In this document: positions 35,935 to 45,082 of the stretch, in pieces | Layout of the letters: each line of letters opens with the position of its first letter | Numbering within the stretch: the stretch's first letter is position 1 | From: Nitrospira sp. | GTDB taxonomy: Bacteria > Nitrospirota > Nitrospiria > Nitrospirales > Nitrospiraceae | DNA length: 64,000 bases | Direction: 5' to 3' | Assembly: GCA_031315995.1 (NCBI GenBank) | Contig: JALDRG010000002.1 | Location: 248,001-312,000, forward strand | Notes under the pieces: generated by a model | Database searches by the model: none | What the model saw: the letters and a program-made list of their open reading frames with translations, nothing else | Told to the model about the DNA's origin: nothing | Translations under genes and position numbers: made by a program

Positions 35935-37127
35935 GATGCCTGATCATCCAAATTCAACACTTTCCGGATCCCGCGCAGAGCCTGGCGCGTGCGATGTTCG
36001 TTTTCTACCAGCGCAAACCGCACGAACTCATCTCCGCCTTCTCCGAACCCGATACCCGGCGACACCGCGACTTTGGCCTCCCGCAAAAGCAACTTTGAAA
36101 ATTCCAGCGATCCCATATGCCGGAAGGGGTCTGGGATACGAGCCCAGACGAACATAGTCGCTCGAGGTAACGCCACCGGCCATCCGATACGATTGAGCCC
36201 GTTCACAAGGACATTCCGTCGGTTTTGGTACCGCTGCACGACGTCCTTGACACAGTCTTGCGGCCCATTCAACGCGACCGTACTGGCGATCTGAATCGGT
36301 TGAAAAATACCATAGTCCAGATAACTTTTGAGCTTTGCGAGCGCGCCGATCACGTCGCGGTTTCCCACACAGAATCCGACTCGCCAGCCAGGCATATTGT
36401 AGGCCTTGGACAACGTATAAAATTCTACGCCCACATCTTTCGCTTCCGGCACTTGCAGAAAGCTCGGCGCCTTATAGCCGTCGAACGCAATATCGGCATA
36501 GGCCAGATCGTGAATCACGATCACATCATGTTCCTTGGCAAACGCGACGATCTTCTTGAAAAACTCAAGGTCAACCACCGCCGTGGTCGGATTGTGCGGA
36601 AAATTGATCACTAGAATGCGCGGCCGCGGTAACGTTTGGCGATAGACGCGCAACAGATCGTCAAAGAAATCGCTGTCTTGCCGTAGTTCGATCCCGCGCA
36701 CCTCGCCGCCCGCAATAATGAAACTATACATGTGGATGGGATAGGTCGGCGTCGGCGTGAGCACCACATCGCCGGGCCCAATCGTGGCCAACGCCAGGTG
36801 CGCAATACCCTCCTTGGAGCCGATCGTCACAATCGCTTCGGTTTCGGGATCCAGATCCACATCATAGTTCCGCTTGTACCAACCGGTGATGGCGTGACGC
36901 AATTTCGTGATCCCACGTGACGCGGAGTACCGATGGTTCTTGGCCTTCTTCGACGCCTCGATCAACTTGTCGACGATATGAGGGGGCGTGGGCTGATCCG
37001 GGTTGCCCATGCCGAAATCGATGATGTCCTCGCCCCGCTGACGCGCCTCCAGCTTGAGGGTTTGTACTTGCGCAAATACGTACGGGGGAAGTCGTTTTAT
37101 ACGGTAAAAGCCGTCGCCGATCGCCAT
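35931..37127 (-). CDS. AlaC-like PLP aminotransferase
   Basis: This class I/II aminotransferase (398 aa) has the PLP-lysine motif '[16 protein letters not shown]', '[16 protein letters not shown]' and 'INFPHNPTT'. It looks most like AlaC/YfdZ-type alanine (or glutamate-pyruvate) aminotransferases, which often precede hom. Aspartate or LL-diaminopimelate aminotransferase activity is an alternative given the pathway context. It is the first gene of the aspartate-family operon, with a candidate promoter about 70 nt upstream and a weak GGAG ribosome site. Confidence 0.8.
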   Translation of the reverse strand: MAIGDGFYRIKRLPPYVFAQVQTLKLEARQRGEDIIDFGMGNPDQPTPPHIVDKLIEASKKAKNHRYSASRGITKLRHAITGWYKRNYDVDLDPETEAIVTIGSKEGIAHLALATIGPGDVVLTPTPTYPIHMYSFIIAGGEVRGIELRQDSDFFDDLLRVYRQTLPRPRILVINFPHNPTTAVVDLEFFKKIVAFAKEHDVIVIHDLAYADIAFDGYKAPSFLQVPEAKDVGVEFYTLSKAYNMPGWRVGFCVGNRDVIGALAKLKSYLDYGIFQPIQIASTVALNGPQDCVKDVVQRYQNRRNVLVNGLNRIGWPVALPRATMFVWARIPDPFRHMGSLEFSKLLLREAKVAVSPGIGFGEGGDEFVRFALVENEHRTRQALRGIRKVLNLDDQAS

Positions 37128-37427
37128 GGATGTATCAGACTCCTACAGGCGGGTCCTCTGCCGAATAAGTTCAGTCGCCATGCCTCTGAAAGGGGCGTAT
37201 TTTAATGGAGGTCATAAAACGAGTCAATTTCACTACAATTGTCACGAGTTGGGGACCGGCGTCCTGCTTTGCCCATGCTAAAACCATCAAGGCGACTCTG
37301 ATATGTCTCCTTGCTCCCCGCTACCCTATTCTGCTAATAATGCCTTAGGAACGACAGAATTGTCTATGAATTTCGACTAGTTCCGAAATCTTTCTCCTGC
37401 GTCATCGATGGAAATTGCGGAGGCGTA
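37128..37427. other. divergent intergenic region, alaC-like gene and pdxJ
   Basis: The 300-nt gap separates two divergent operons. It carries the minus-strand promoter candidate listed separately. For pdxJ I see only the ribosome site GCGGAGG near the ATG and no convincing -35/-10 pair. No hairpin or coding ORF is apparent. Confidence 0.5.
37200..37228 (-). promoter_or_regulatory. candidate promoter of the aspartate-family operon
   Basis: On the minus strand TTGACT (37228-37223), a 17-nt spacer and TAAAAA (37205-37200) precede the aminotransferase gene by about 70 nt. The -35 matches 5 of 6 consensus bases and the -10 matches 4 of 6. Confidence 0.45.
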
Positions 37428-38141
37428 ATGGCTCGACTGGGCGTGAATATCGATCATGTGGCGACACTTCGGCAGGCGCGCGGAGGGACCGATCCCGATC
37501 CCTTGACGGCCGCGATTCTCGTCGAGATGGCCGGTGCCGACGGTCTGGTCGTACACCTACGGGAAGACCGCCGGCATATTCAAGATCGTGATCTCACCAT
37601 GTTGCGGGAAATCGTTCGAACCAAGCTGGACCTGGAGATGGCCGCCGACGACGCGATGGCCAAGATCGCCCTGAGCGTGAAGCCGGACTTGGTCACACTC
37701 GTCCCTGAACGCCGGCAAGAGCTGACCACCGAAGGCGGCCTGGACGTGGCCAATCACCGCGATCGCATTCAGAAAATTATCGATCTGCTCCGGGATGGCG
37801 GAATCCCGACGAGCCTCTTCGTCGAACCGAGCCTCGATCAAATCAAGGCCGCTCACAAAATTGGTGCGGCGTATGTCGAGCTACACACCGGCCGGTACTC
37901 CAACGCCAAGCGGTCCAAGGAAGAAGACGAGGAATTCGAGGCCATCACCCAGGCGGCCAAGTTGGCCTATAAGCTCGGGCTCGGGGTCAATGCCGGCCAT
38001 GGCTTGACCTATAAGAACGTGAAACGACTCGCGAAGCTGCCTGAGATCGTGGAGTTTAACATCGGCCACAGCATCATTGCCCGATCCGTGATGGTGGGGT
38101 TGGTCCAAGCTGTCCGCGAAATGAAGGAACTGGTGGCCTAA
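37428..38141 (+). CDS. pdxJ: pyridoxine 5'-phosphate synthase
   Basis: PdxJ condenses deoxyxylulose 5-phosphate with 3-amino-1-hydroxyacetone phosphate to pyridoxine 5'-phosphate in the DXP-dependent vitamin B6 pathway. The 237 residues show the family start 'LGVNIDHVATLRQARGGTDPDP', then 'VHLREDRRHIQDRD' and 'GLGVNAGHGLTYKN'. GCGGAGG lies just before the ATG. It leads the plus-strand run pdxJ-nnr-tsaE-lapA-mutS. Confidence 0.96.
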   Translation: MARLGVNIDHVATLRQARGGTDPDPLTAAILVEMAGADGLVVHLREDRRHIQDRDLTMLREIVRTKLDLEMAADDAMAKIALSVKPDLVTLVPERRQELTTEGGLDVANHRDRIQKIIDLLRDGGIPTSLFVEPSLDQIKAAHKIGAAYVELHTGRYSNAKRSKEEDEEFEAITQAAKLAYKLGLGVNAGHGLTYKNVKRLAKLPEIVEFNIGHSIIARSVMVGLVQAVREMKELVA

Positions 38142-38210
38142 CCCGGGGACGCTGACGGCAGAGGCTCCTCACCTCGTCGTCAGGAATCGGTCGGGCATCC
38201 ACATCGCACC

Positions 38211-39767
38211 ATGATACCGATCGTGACCGCCGAGCAAATGCGCGCCCTGGATCATCGGACGATCACGGAGGCGCAGGTACCTTCCTTGACACTCATGGAA
38301 CGAGCCGGAACGGGGGTTGTCACACAACTTGAGGCACGGTTCGGGCCGCTCGCCGGAAAATCAATCGTCATCCTTTGCGGCAAGGGCAATAACGGCGGAG
38401 ACGGGTTCGTCATCGGCCGGCTGTTACGGCGCAAAAAGTCCCGGGTCCACGTTCTGCTATTAGCCTCACCCAGCGATCTCAGTCGCGATGCGAAGACCAT
38501 GTATCAACGCTTGGTACGGTCGGCGGGACCATCAGTGGTCACACGCCCCGCCGATGCCGAGGCGATACGACAGCGGTTGGCCGCCGGAGACGTTATCGTT
38601 GATGCGATGCTCGGCACAGGACTCTCCGCCCCCGTCACTGGGATCTTCCGTGATGCGATTGAAGCAATCACAGCGGCTGGCCGGCCGACTGTCGCCGTGG
38701 ACCTCCCTTCAGGCCTGCATGCCGACAGCGGAATGGTGCTGGGCGCCGCCATACGTGCAGACCTCACCGTGACCTTCGGATTGCCTAAGGCGGGACTCTA
38801 CAGCGGATCCGGCATCGATTGTGCCGGCACGGTTCGGCTCGTTGATATTGGGATTCCTGCGTCCTTTGTCCAAGCTATCGGCAGTCGGCTGATGCTCCTG
38901 ACCGAGACCGCCGCTCGCGCGACACTTCCTCCACGGCGCCTTGCTTCACACAAAGGCACCTACGGCCATGTCGGCATTATCGCCGGATCGGTCGGTAAAA
39001 CAGGCGCCGCAGCTATGGCGGCCCTCGCGGCCCTTCGGGTCGGAACCGGCCTAGTCACCGCCGCGGTCCCCTCAAGCGTCAATGACATACTGGAAGCAAA
39101 ACTCCTGGAGGTAATGACCCTACCGCTGCCGGAAACCAAAGCTCGCACCTTCGCGCGTTCCGGTTTGGATCGCCTGCTCGCCTTCGCCGATGCCCGGGAT
39201 GCCGTCGCAATCGGCCCAGGTCTGACGACCCATCCAGAGACCGTTGACCTGGTGCAACAATTCGTCAAGCGCGTCGACAAGCCCTGCGTGCTCGACGCCG
39301 ATGCGTTGAATGCGTTGGCGGGAAAATCTTCTTTGCTGACGGAATGCAAACGACCGCCGATCATCACGCCTCACCCCGGGGAGATGGCCAGACTGGAGAC
39401 CGAGGCCACTACACAATCGGTGAATGACGATCGTCTCGGAACGGCGACACGGTTTGCACGAGAACGCGGTGTCTTCGTCATCCTCAAAGGGGCGCGGACG
39501 GTGATTGCCCGACCGGATGGGATGGCAGCCATCTGTCCAACCGGCAACCCTGGAATGGCCACCGCCGGGACCGGTGATATCTTGACCGGCATGATCGGCG
39601 GGCTCCTCGCTCAAGGCTTGACTCCCTGGGACGCCGCCTGTGCCGCAACCTACTTTCATGGGCTAGCCGGCGATTTGGCCGCCCGGCATCTCGGCCAAGC
39701 CGGAATGATTGCCAGGGATCTCATTCGATATATCCCCCATGCCCTCTCGCCGACCACGCATGCCTAA
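38211..39767 (+). CDS. nnr: bifunctional NAD(P)HX epimerase/dehydratase
   Basis: This 518-residue fusion repairs hydrated NAD(P)H. The N-terminal YjeF_N epimerase domain (about 1-215) shows 'LCGKGNNGGDGFVIGRLLRR' and 'DAMLGTGLS'. The C-terminal ribokinase-like ADP/ATP-dependent dehydratase (about 230-510) has 'AIGPGLTTHPETV', 'ITPHPGEMARL' and 'GNPGMATAGTGDILTGMIGGLL'. Both halves look intact. The end overlaps the chosen tsaE start by 8 nt, and tsaE is the usual neighbour. Confidence 0.95.
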   Translation: MIPIVTAEQMRALDHRTITEAQVPSLTLMERAGTGVVTQLEARFGPLAGKSIVILCGKGNNGGDGFVIGRLLRRKKSRVHVLLLASPSDLSRDAKTMYQRLVRSAGPSVVTRPADAEAIRQRLAAGDVIVDAMLGTGLSAPVTGIFRDAIEAITAAGRPTVAVDLPSGLHADSGMVLGAAIRADLTVTFGLPKAGLYSGSGIDCAGTVRLVDIGIPASFVQAIGSRLMLLTETAARATLPPRRLASHKGTYGHVGIIAGSVGKTGAAAMAALAALRVGTGLVTAAVPSSVNDILEAKLLEVMTLPLPETKARTFARSGLDRLLAFADARDAVAIGPGLTTHPETVDLVQQFVKRVDKPCVLDADALNALAGKSSLLTECKRPPIITPHPGEMARLETEATTQSVNDDRLGTATRFARERGVFVILKGARTVIARPDGMAAICPTGNPGMATAGTGDILTGMIGGLLAQGLTPWDAACAATYFHGLAGDLAARHLGQAGMIARDLIRYIPHALSPTTHA

Positions 39768-40365
39768 ACCGTTGCCTTCGTCCGCCTCACCTCCCCGAAA
39801 GAGGAGCGAGGGACCTTCCCCTGTCGGGAAACCGTGGAGCATTGTGCTTCACTCTCCTCGAGAGACGCACCGCCTGGGGCGCTGGCTCGGAAGATTTCTC
39901 CAGGGGGGTGAAGTCATCGCTCTGATGGGCGAACTGGGCACGGGCAAAACTTCGCTGGTCAGAGGCATCGCCGACGGATTGCTCGCCGAACCGGCATCCG
40001 TGAGCAGCCCGACGTTTACGCTGATCCACGAATACCGTGGACGCCTTTCGCTGGTCCACGCTGATTTGTACCGCCTGACCGCCGCCGAACTCGAAGACAC
40101 CGGTCTTGGAGACTACGTAGATGGCCGCACGGTCATCGCAATCGAATGGGCCGACCGATGGGACGAAGGCCTTCCGTCGGACCGGCTCGACATCCACTTG
40201 TCGCACCACCCCTCGGCAGTCCGTCGCGCGCTTCTCACCGCCAGAGGATCCTCCGCTCGTCGCCTGCTGGCGGCGCTTCGCTCCCGCCTGTCCACCTATC
40301 GTCCCACTAGAGAGCCTCGGCAAACCCGTGTACAATTGACCCGGCCAAGGAGGGCCTCGCATTGA
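39760..40365 (+). CDS. tsaE: tRNA t6A biosynthesis ATPase TsaE
   Basis: TsaE is the P-loop ATPase that drives the TsaD-TsaB complex making N6-threonylcarbamoyladenosine at A37 of ANN-decoding tRNAs. The protein (201 aa) has Walker A GELGTGKT (57-64), 'SPTFTLIHEY' and 'VIAIEWADRW'. It has a non-conserved, basic N-terminal 25 residues and a longer basic C-terminus than usual. ATG 39760 overlaps the nnr stop; ATG 39739 is possible. Confidence 0.9.
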   Translation: MPKPLPSSASPPRKRSEGPSPVGKPWSIVLHSPRETHRLGRWLGRFLQGGEVIALMGELGTGKTSLVRGIADGLLAEPASVSSPTFTLIHEYRGRLSLVHADLYRLTAAELEDTGLGDYVDGRTVIAIEWADRWDEGLPSDRLDIHLSHHPSAVRRALLTARGSSARRLLAALRSRLSTYRPTREPRQTRVQLTRPRRASH

Positions 40366-40706
40366 TCCGATTGATATTGGTGGGAACGCTGCTGCTGCTT
40401 GCGCTGTCGTTTGTCTTGCAGAATCAGGAGCAAGAAGTCACCCTGCGGTATTTCTTTGGCCTTCGATCCGCCTCAATCCTGATTTATAAGCCGATTTTGG
40501 CCGCCTTTGGTGTCGGCCTGCTGGTGTCGGGCATTCTGCTGTTCCCGGCTTGGGTGCAAGGTCGTATAGAGCTGAGAAGAAAAACCAAAGCGCTTCAGGA
40601 GGCTGAGGTGGATCTGGAGCGCCTCCGACAAGCCCTCGATAAGGCGGCCCGCCGCGTGGGAATGTCTCCGGACGCTCCCTCTCAGGGAGAGGCCTCCGAT
40701 GGGTGA
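40362..40706 (+). CDS. LapA-like (DUF1049) membrane protein
   Basis: The protein (114 aa) has two membrane segments ('LILVGTLLLLALSFVLQNQEQEVTLRYFFG' and 'PILAAFGVGLLVSGILLFP') and a charged coiled-coil tail ('ELRRKTKALQEAEVDLERLRQAL'). That is the LapA/YciS architecture, linked in E. coli to LPS assembly. The start is TTG (40362), convincingly set by AAGGAGG 8 nt upstream and a 4-nt overlap with the tsaE stop (TTGA). Confidence 0.8.
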   Translation: MIRLILVGTLLLLALSFVLQNQEQEVTLRYFFGLRSASILIYKPILAAFGVGLLVSGILLFPAWVQGRIELRRKTKALQEAEVDLERLRQALDKAARRVGMSPDAPSQGEASDG

Positions 40707-43287
40707 TGCCGACGGTACCCCATTGATGCGGCAGTATCGCGAGATCAAGCAAGCGTATCGCGATGCCATTTTGTTTTTTCGCGTCGGCGATTTTTATGAA
40801 ATGTTTCAGGACGACGCCGTGGAAGCGTCGCAGCTCCTCTCGATTGCGCTGACCTCCCGAGATAAATCCAGCGAAACCCCGATCCCTCTCTGTGGCGTCC
40901 CCTACCATGCGGCGACCAACTATATTGCGAAACTGCTCCGAGCAGGCCGCACCGTCGCCCTATGCGAGCAGGTGGAAGACCCCAAGCTGGCCAAAGGCCT
41001 CGTGCGTCGCGAAGTCGTCCGGCTCTATACTCCCGGGACGCTCATCGATAGCGAATTTCTTGCCTCCTCGGAATCCAACGTGCTGGCTGCAGTGGCCGTC
41101 CGCCTCCGCTCAGCCGGACCCGGGGGCAAGGAATGTTCTTACGGGCTTGCCATGCTGGACGTCTCAACAGGAGAATTTTGGCTCAGTGAATTTCATGGCG
41201 CGCAGGCTGAGACCGCCCTGCTGGACGAACTGGCACGGCTTGAACCGAAGGAATTACTGTTTCCCGAAGGCCTCTCGCCGGACGCAACCTGCTGGATGGC
41301 TGACCTGAACGGCCTTCGTCGCTGCGCACAACCGTCCGCCTGGTTCGATTTGGAGGACGGTCGCACCACGCTACAGGAACAGTTCCATGTCCACTCTCTG
41401 GAAGCCTTCGGATGCCACACACTCACGCTGGGTATTCAAGCCGCAGGGGCTGTGCTCCGCTATGTCAAAAATACCCAACCGTCCGCCTCGCTCGACCACA
41501 TCCGACACATTCGAGTCCGACATCTCCATGATGCCATGCACCTGGACAGTGTCACGATCCGCAATCTCGAACTCGTCAAACCTGCTGGTCGAACGGATGA
41601 GTCCTCCGGCCCGTCGAGTTGCACGCTGCTGAGCGTGTTGGATCGCACCGTCACCGCCATGGGAAGCCGATTGCTTCGCGAATGGCTGTTACGTCCGCTG
41701 GTGACCTGCCCGGAGATTGACGCCCGTCTTGCAGCGGTCGACGAGCTCAAGCATCAGCTCGATGCACGAGTACGCCTCCGAACAGCGCTACGTAGCGTTC
41801 AGGATATCTCACGCCTCTGCAGCCGCATGTCCCTCGGCGTGGCCAATCCACGGGACGTCCTGGCCCTGAAGATCTCACTTTCCTCGCTCCCTGCCATCGA
41901 AACCGCATTGGCCGGACTCCACGCCCCGCTCCTCAGCGATCTTGTAGCCTCCTGGGACAATGCCCAAGACCTGTATGAATGTATTGAACAAGCCATCGCC
42001 CACGAGGCCTCGGTCTCAATTCGCGATGGTGGCATCCTGAAGGACGGATATCACGCGGAAGTCGATGAACTCCGCAAGGCAAGCCGCGAGGGAAAAAGCT
42101 GGATTGCCGGATTGGAAACGAAGGAACGTGCGAGGACCGGGGTCGAATCGCTCAAGATTCGATATAACCAGGTCTTCGGCTATTACATTGAACTTACGAA
42201 GGCCAATCTTGGCAAGGTGCCGCCTGACTATATCCGAAAACAAACGCTCGTCAATGCCGAACGCTTCATGACTGCCGAGCTGAAGGAATTGGAGGAGCGT
42301 GTCAGCGGGGCAGATATCAAACTTACCGCCTTGGAGCAGGCGCTGTTCGAACAACTCAGAACACGTTTAGCCGAAGAGACGGCACGCCTCCAAGACATCA
42401 GTCGTCGCCTGGCCATCTTGGATGTGCTGTCAGGCCTGGCGGAGACCGCCGCACTTAATCGGTATGTGCGGCCGACCCTCGATGAGGGTGGGACACTCGA
42501 TATTGTGCAAGGGCGCCATCCGGTCGTGGAACGCCTGGATCTTTCCGGGGGATTTATCCCGAACGACACGCATCTTGATCTTGTGACCAGCCGTCTGCAC
42601 ATCCTGACCGGCCCGAACATGGCCGGAAAAAGCACCTATCTCCGACAAGTCGCACTCATCACATTGATGGCGCAGATGGGGAGCTTTGTCCCCGCCACGG
42701 AAGCCAGAATCGGGTTGGTCGATCGCATTTTTACCAGGGTCGGCGCATCAGACAATCTGGCCGGCGGCCAGAGCACGTTTATGGTCGAGATGACGGAATC
42801 GGCGCATATTCTCAATTGCGCAACCTCCCGCAGCTTGATCCTTCTCGACGAAATCGGCCGCGGCACGAGCACCTACGACGGCCTGAGCATTGCCTGGTCG
42901 ATTGCAGAATACATCCAAGATCCTCAGCGGCTTGGCGCACGCACGCTGTTTGCTACTCATTATCACGAGATGACCCAGCTGGAACGCCTCCGGGAAGGGA
43001 TTGCGAACTATTGTGTTGCCGTACAGGAACGAGACGGCAAAGTGCTATTTTTACGAAAGATTGTTCCCGGGGGAGCCGATCGCAGCTATGGTATACACGT
43101 CGCACAGCTGGCCGGTCTTCCTGACCAGGTCATAGAACGAGCCAAGGCCGTTCTCGTCCAACTTGAATCGTCGACCTCGTCCGCTCGTCCCGTTCATGAT
43201 CATCAACAGTCGCTGCAATTCGACGCGAGCCTACCGGCGCCGCACCCCATGTTGGAGGAAGTTCGCCAAATGGATCTTTTTCCATGA
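40699..43287 (+). CDS. mutS: DNA mismatch repair protein MutS
   Basis: MutS recognises mismatches and starts repair. The 862 residues hold all family parts: the mismatch-binding domain with the Phe-X-Glu motif in 'ILFFRVGDFYEMF', the connector, the lever and clamp, and the ATPase with Walker A GPNMAGKST (about 639-647) and 'LLDEIGRGTSTYDGLSIAW'. A C-terminal region with 'VLVQLE' follows. The ATG overlaps the lapA-like gene by 8 nt. mutL is not in the window. Confidence 0.97.
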   Translation: MGDADGTPLMRQYREIKQAYRDAILFFRVGDFYEMFQDDAVEASQLLSIALTSRDKSSETPIPLCGVPYHAATNYIAKLLRAGRTVALCEQVEDPKLAKGLVRREVVRLYTPGTLIDSEFLASSESNVLAAVAVRLRSAGPGGKECSYGLAMLDVSTGEFWLSEFHGAQAETALLDELARLEPKELLFPEGLSPDATCWMADLNGLRRCAQPSAWFDLEDGRTTLQEQFHVHSLEAFGCHTLTLGIQAAGAVLRYVKNTQPSASLDHIRHIRVRHLHDAMHLDSVTIRNLELVKPAGRTDESSGPSSCTLLSVLDRTVTAMGSRLLREWLLRPLVTCPEIDARLAAVDELKHQLDARVRLRTALRSVQDISRLCSRMSLGVANPRDVLALKISLSSLPAIETALAGLHAPLLSDLVASWDNAQDLYECIEQAIAHEASVSIRDGGILKDGYHAEVDELRKASREGKSWIAGLETKERARTGVESLKIRYNQVFGYYIELTKANLGKVPPDYIRKQTLVNAERFMTAELKELEERVSGADIKLTALEQALFEQLRTRLAEETARLQDISRRLAILDVLSGLAETAALNRYVRPTLDEGGTLDIVQGRHPVVERLDLSGGFIPNDTHLDLVTSRLHILTGPNMAGKSTYLRQVALITLMAQMGSFVPATEARIGLVDRIFTRVGASDNLAGGQSTFMVEMTESAHILNCATSRSLILLDEIGRGTSTYDGLSIAWSIAEYIQDPQRLGARTLFATHYHEMTQLERLREGIANYCVAVQERDGKVLFLRKIVPGGADRSYGIHVAQLAGLPDQVIERAKAVLVQLESSTSSARPVHDHQQSLQFDASLPAPHPMLEEVRQMDLFP

Positions 43288-43397
43288 CCCCCTTGGATGC
43301 ACTCAATCGACTTGCTGCATTGCAGCAACGACTGTTGAAGGAATAGCTGTCCCTTTTCTATTCAGACTCCTGCCGAAACCACACAATACCCAAAAGA

Positions 43398-43432
43398 AGA
43401 AGGCGGCACCCCCGTAGGGAGTGCCGCCTTCT
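43398..43432 (-). terminator. rho-independent terminator after the secreted-protein pair
   Basis: A 12-bp stem (AGAAGGCGGCAC/GTGCCGCCTTCT) with a GC-rich loop lies 28 nt beyond the stop of the minus-strand secreted protein. On the minus strand it is followed by TCTTTTG, so it should end that transcript. It may also stop mutS read-through from the other side. Confidence 0.75.
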
Positions 43433-43459
43433 CGCATTATGTCAACGGTCTTCTATAAA

Positions 43460-44137
43460 TTAGTGTTTACCACCGCCTCTATTGTACTGAGCCGTCCAAG
43501 GAATCAGGTTGGCGAGCGGCTTGCCATTGGGCAACAGCACATCATACTGCATCAACACTTTGTCCCCATCAGGAGACTTAGGGGATGTGTTGAGCATCGT
43601 CATCGCCGCTGCACAGGTAGAATCCTGCACGGGCTTTCCTTCGCAATCCTTCAAACGAAGAGAGGAGATGCTTCTCGTCTTGCCCATTTCGCCGGCATTG
43701 TCGGGCAACTTCTTGACTGATGAAATGACTCGGTGGTTCTGCTCAGTCTCCTGGGCAACAAATTCCACCAATGTGGTCGGGGAACCAGGCGGAACTTCTT
43801 TCGCCGCTGCCGGTCCGGAGTGCGGACGCGCCATAGACTTCAGCTGCTCCCACACATTCTTGTCAGCAGGATAAAACTTGAGGTTCTTGCCAGGGTGGAT
43901 TCTCTGCCAAAATAAACCGCTCTCTGCGTTGCCGCCAAACACGGCGATGTTGAGCCAGACCGCTTCATCATACGGATCCAGAATAATCACACGCCCCTGT
44001 AGCGTGGTGGGCTTACTCAGGTCTCCCCACTCAAATCGCTCCTGGAACGCCTCGATGGCCAGCGCGGTGGAGGTCAATCCTACCACCAAAGCCACGGCAG
44101 CCATGAAGGTCCACCCTTGCTTTTGAAGCTTCATCAT
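43460..44137 (-). CDS. exported protein of unknown function (pair member B)
   Basis: The protein (225 aa) has a Sec signal peptide (MMKLQKQGWTFMAAVALVVGLTSTALA). The mature part begins with 'TTLQGRVIILDPYDEAVWLNIAVFG' and includes 'KFYPADKNVWEQLKSM'. AAGGAGG lies 5 to 8 nt before two ATGs (44137 or 44134). The pattern T-TLxGRV … DKNxxxQ recurs in the neighbouring gene, so the two seem distantly paralogous. Two Cys residues (DCEGKPVQDSTC) may pair. It is the second gene of a two-gene transcript with a clear terminator. I recognise no family. Confidence 0.6.
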   Translation of the reverse strand: MMKLQKQGWTFMAAVALVVGLTSTALAIEAFQERFEWGDLSKPTTLQGRVIILDPYDEAVWLNIAVFGGNAESGLFWQRIHPGKNLKFYPADKNVWEQLKSMARPHSGPAAAKEVPPGSPTTLVEFVAQETEQNHRVISSVKKLPDNAGEMGKTRSISSLRLKDCEGKPVQDSTCAAAMTMLNTSPKSPDGDKVLMQYDVLLPNGKPLANLIPWTAQYNRGGGKH

Positions 44138-44195
44138 CACATCCTCCTTAAAGAAGACAAAAAGAGTCTCAAGAATGTCGCCTCGCGTATAAATT

Positions 44196-44708
44196 TTACT
44201 TCAGGAGCTTGAACCCGGTAATAGTCCGACCATCAAGCGTCACTTCCATCGCCACGAGTTCCTGCGATGCCTTGATGATCTGATCCATCAAGTTCTTATC
44301 CTTGACAGACAAGCGAACGGTCGTGGCGGCCTGATACCAACCAGCATAGGGATTGTTCTTGTCGGTGCCACCGGTAAAGCCCCAGCCGCAGCATACAAAC
44401 AATGGATCTGGAGGCTTGACGTCCATTTGCGTCGAAGAGCGTCCCCCACCCTCGCCGGAAGCTGGTTCGGCCGTATTCCAGTACTGGATGCCGAACAGAA
44501 GCTCACTATCAGGATTGTCTGCCCATTGCGACCACACCCGCCCCTTTAGGGTATTGGTGGTCTCACCCTTGAAAAACTTTCCACTGCCCGTGGTGACTTC
44601 GCTCGGTCCGCCCCCGGCTGGAGCGTCGGCCGCCATAGAAACACCGGCGGTCAATAAGCCGACGACGGAGGAGACTGCAAGTGCGGCTAGAATTCCGACC
44701 CTATTCAT
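44196..44708 (-). CDS. exported protein of unknown function (pair member A)
   Basis: This 170-residue protein has a Sec signal peptide (MNRVGILAALAVSSVVGLLTAGVSMA). The mature part reads 'TNTLKGRVWSQWADNPDSELL', a middle with 'FVCCGWGF', and 'TVRLSVKDKNLMDQIIKAS…VAMEVTLDGRTITGFKLL'. The C-terminal half is strand-rich and could be an OB-like barrel. ATG 44708 is set by AAGGAGGG 8 nt upstream; the longer ORF has no ribosome site. Strong ribosome and promoter signals suggest high expression. I recognise no family. Confidence 0.6.
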   Translation of the reverse strand: MNRVGILAALAVSSVVGLLTAGVSMAADAPAGGGPSEVTTGSGKFFKGETTNTLKGRVWSQWADNPDSELLFGIQYWNTAEPASGEGGGRSSTQMDVKPPDPLFVCCGWGFTGGTDKNNPYAGWYQAATTVRLSVKDKNLMDQIIKASQELVAMEVTLDGRTITGFKLLK

Positions 44709-45082
44709 AACCCTACCCTCCTTGGAAAAATGATGACCAGAGAACCGTTGAATCACAGTATCCAAATAAAGAGTTCAGAAAAACGAAAATCCAGAGAACG
44801 CGCTAGCAGGAGGAAGTGCGACAGACACCCCCTTTCACTCTGCTTACCTTCCCCTGTAATGCAGTCGAAATAAATTCAAACGTATAGGATGAAAACGCCG
44901 CCATGGTACTTAAATCCACGAAACGTGTCAAGAAAATGTTTTGCCCAAATTCGGACACAAGTCTCATCGATAAATCACAAGTGTATCAACTTGTTAGATC
45001 TGTCAGCAGCCTGACATCGCTACCACATTTTATTCGATGAACCATTACCACGTCCTTACTGATCGCGAATGCCTGTGACCAT
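44709..45082. other. intergenic region upstream of the secreted-protein pair
   Basis: This 374-nt gap holds the promoter listed separately, a leader of about 190 nt, an inverted repeat ACAAGT-N6-ACTTGT (44977-44994) about 46 nt upstream of the -35, and a short hairpin TGTCAG-cagc-CTGACA (45001-45016) near the end of the M16 peptidase gene. The hairpin has no T-run. No coding ORF is seen. Confidence 0.5.
44903..44931 (-). promoter_or_regulatory. promoter of the secreted-protein pair
   Basis: On the minus strand a perfect TTGACA (44931-44926), a 17-nt spacer and TACCAT (44908-44903) predict a start near 44896 and a long leader of about 188 nt before the first ATG. Confidence 0.55.
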
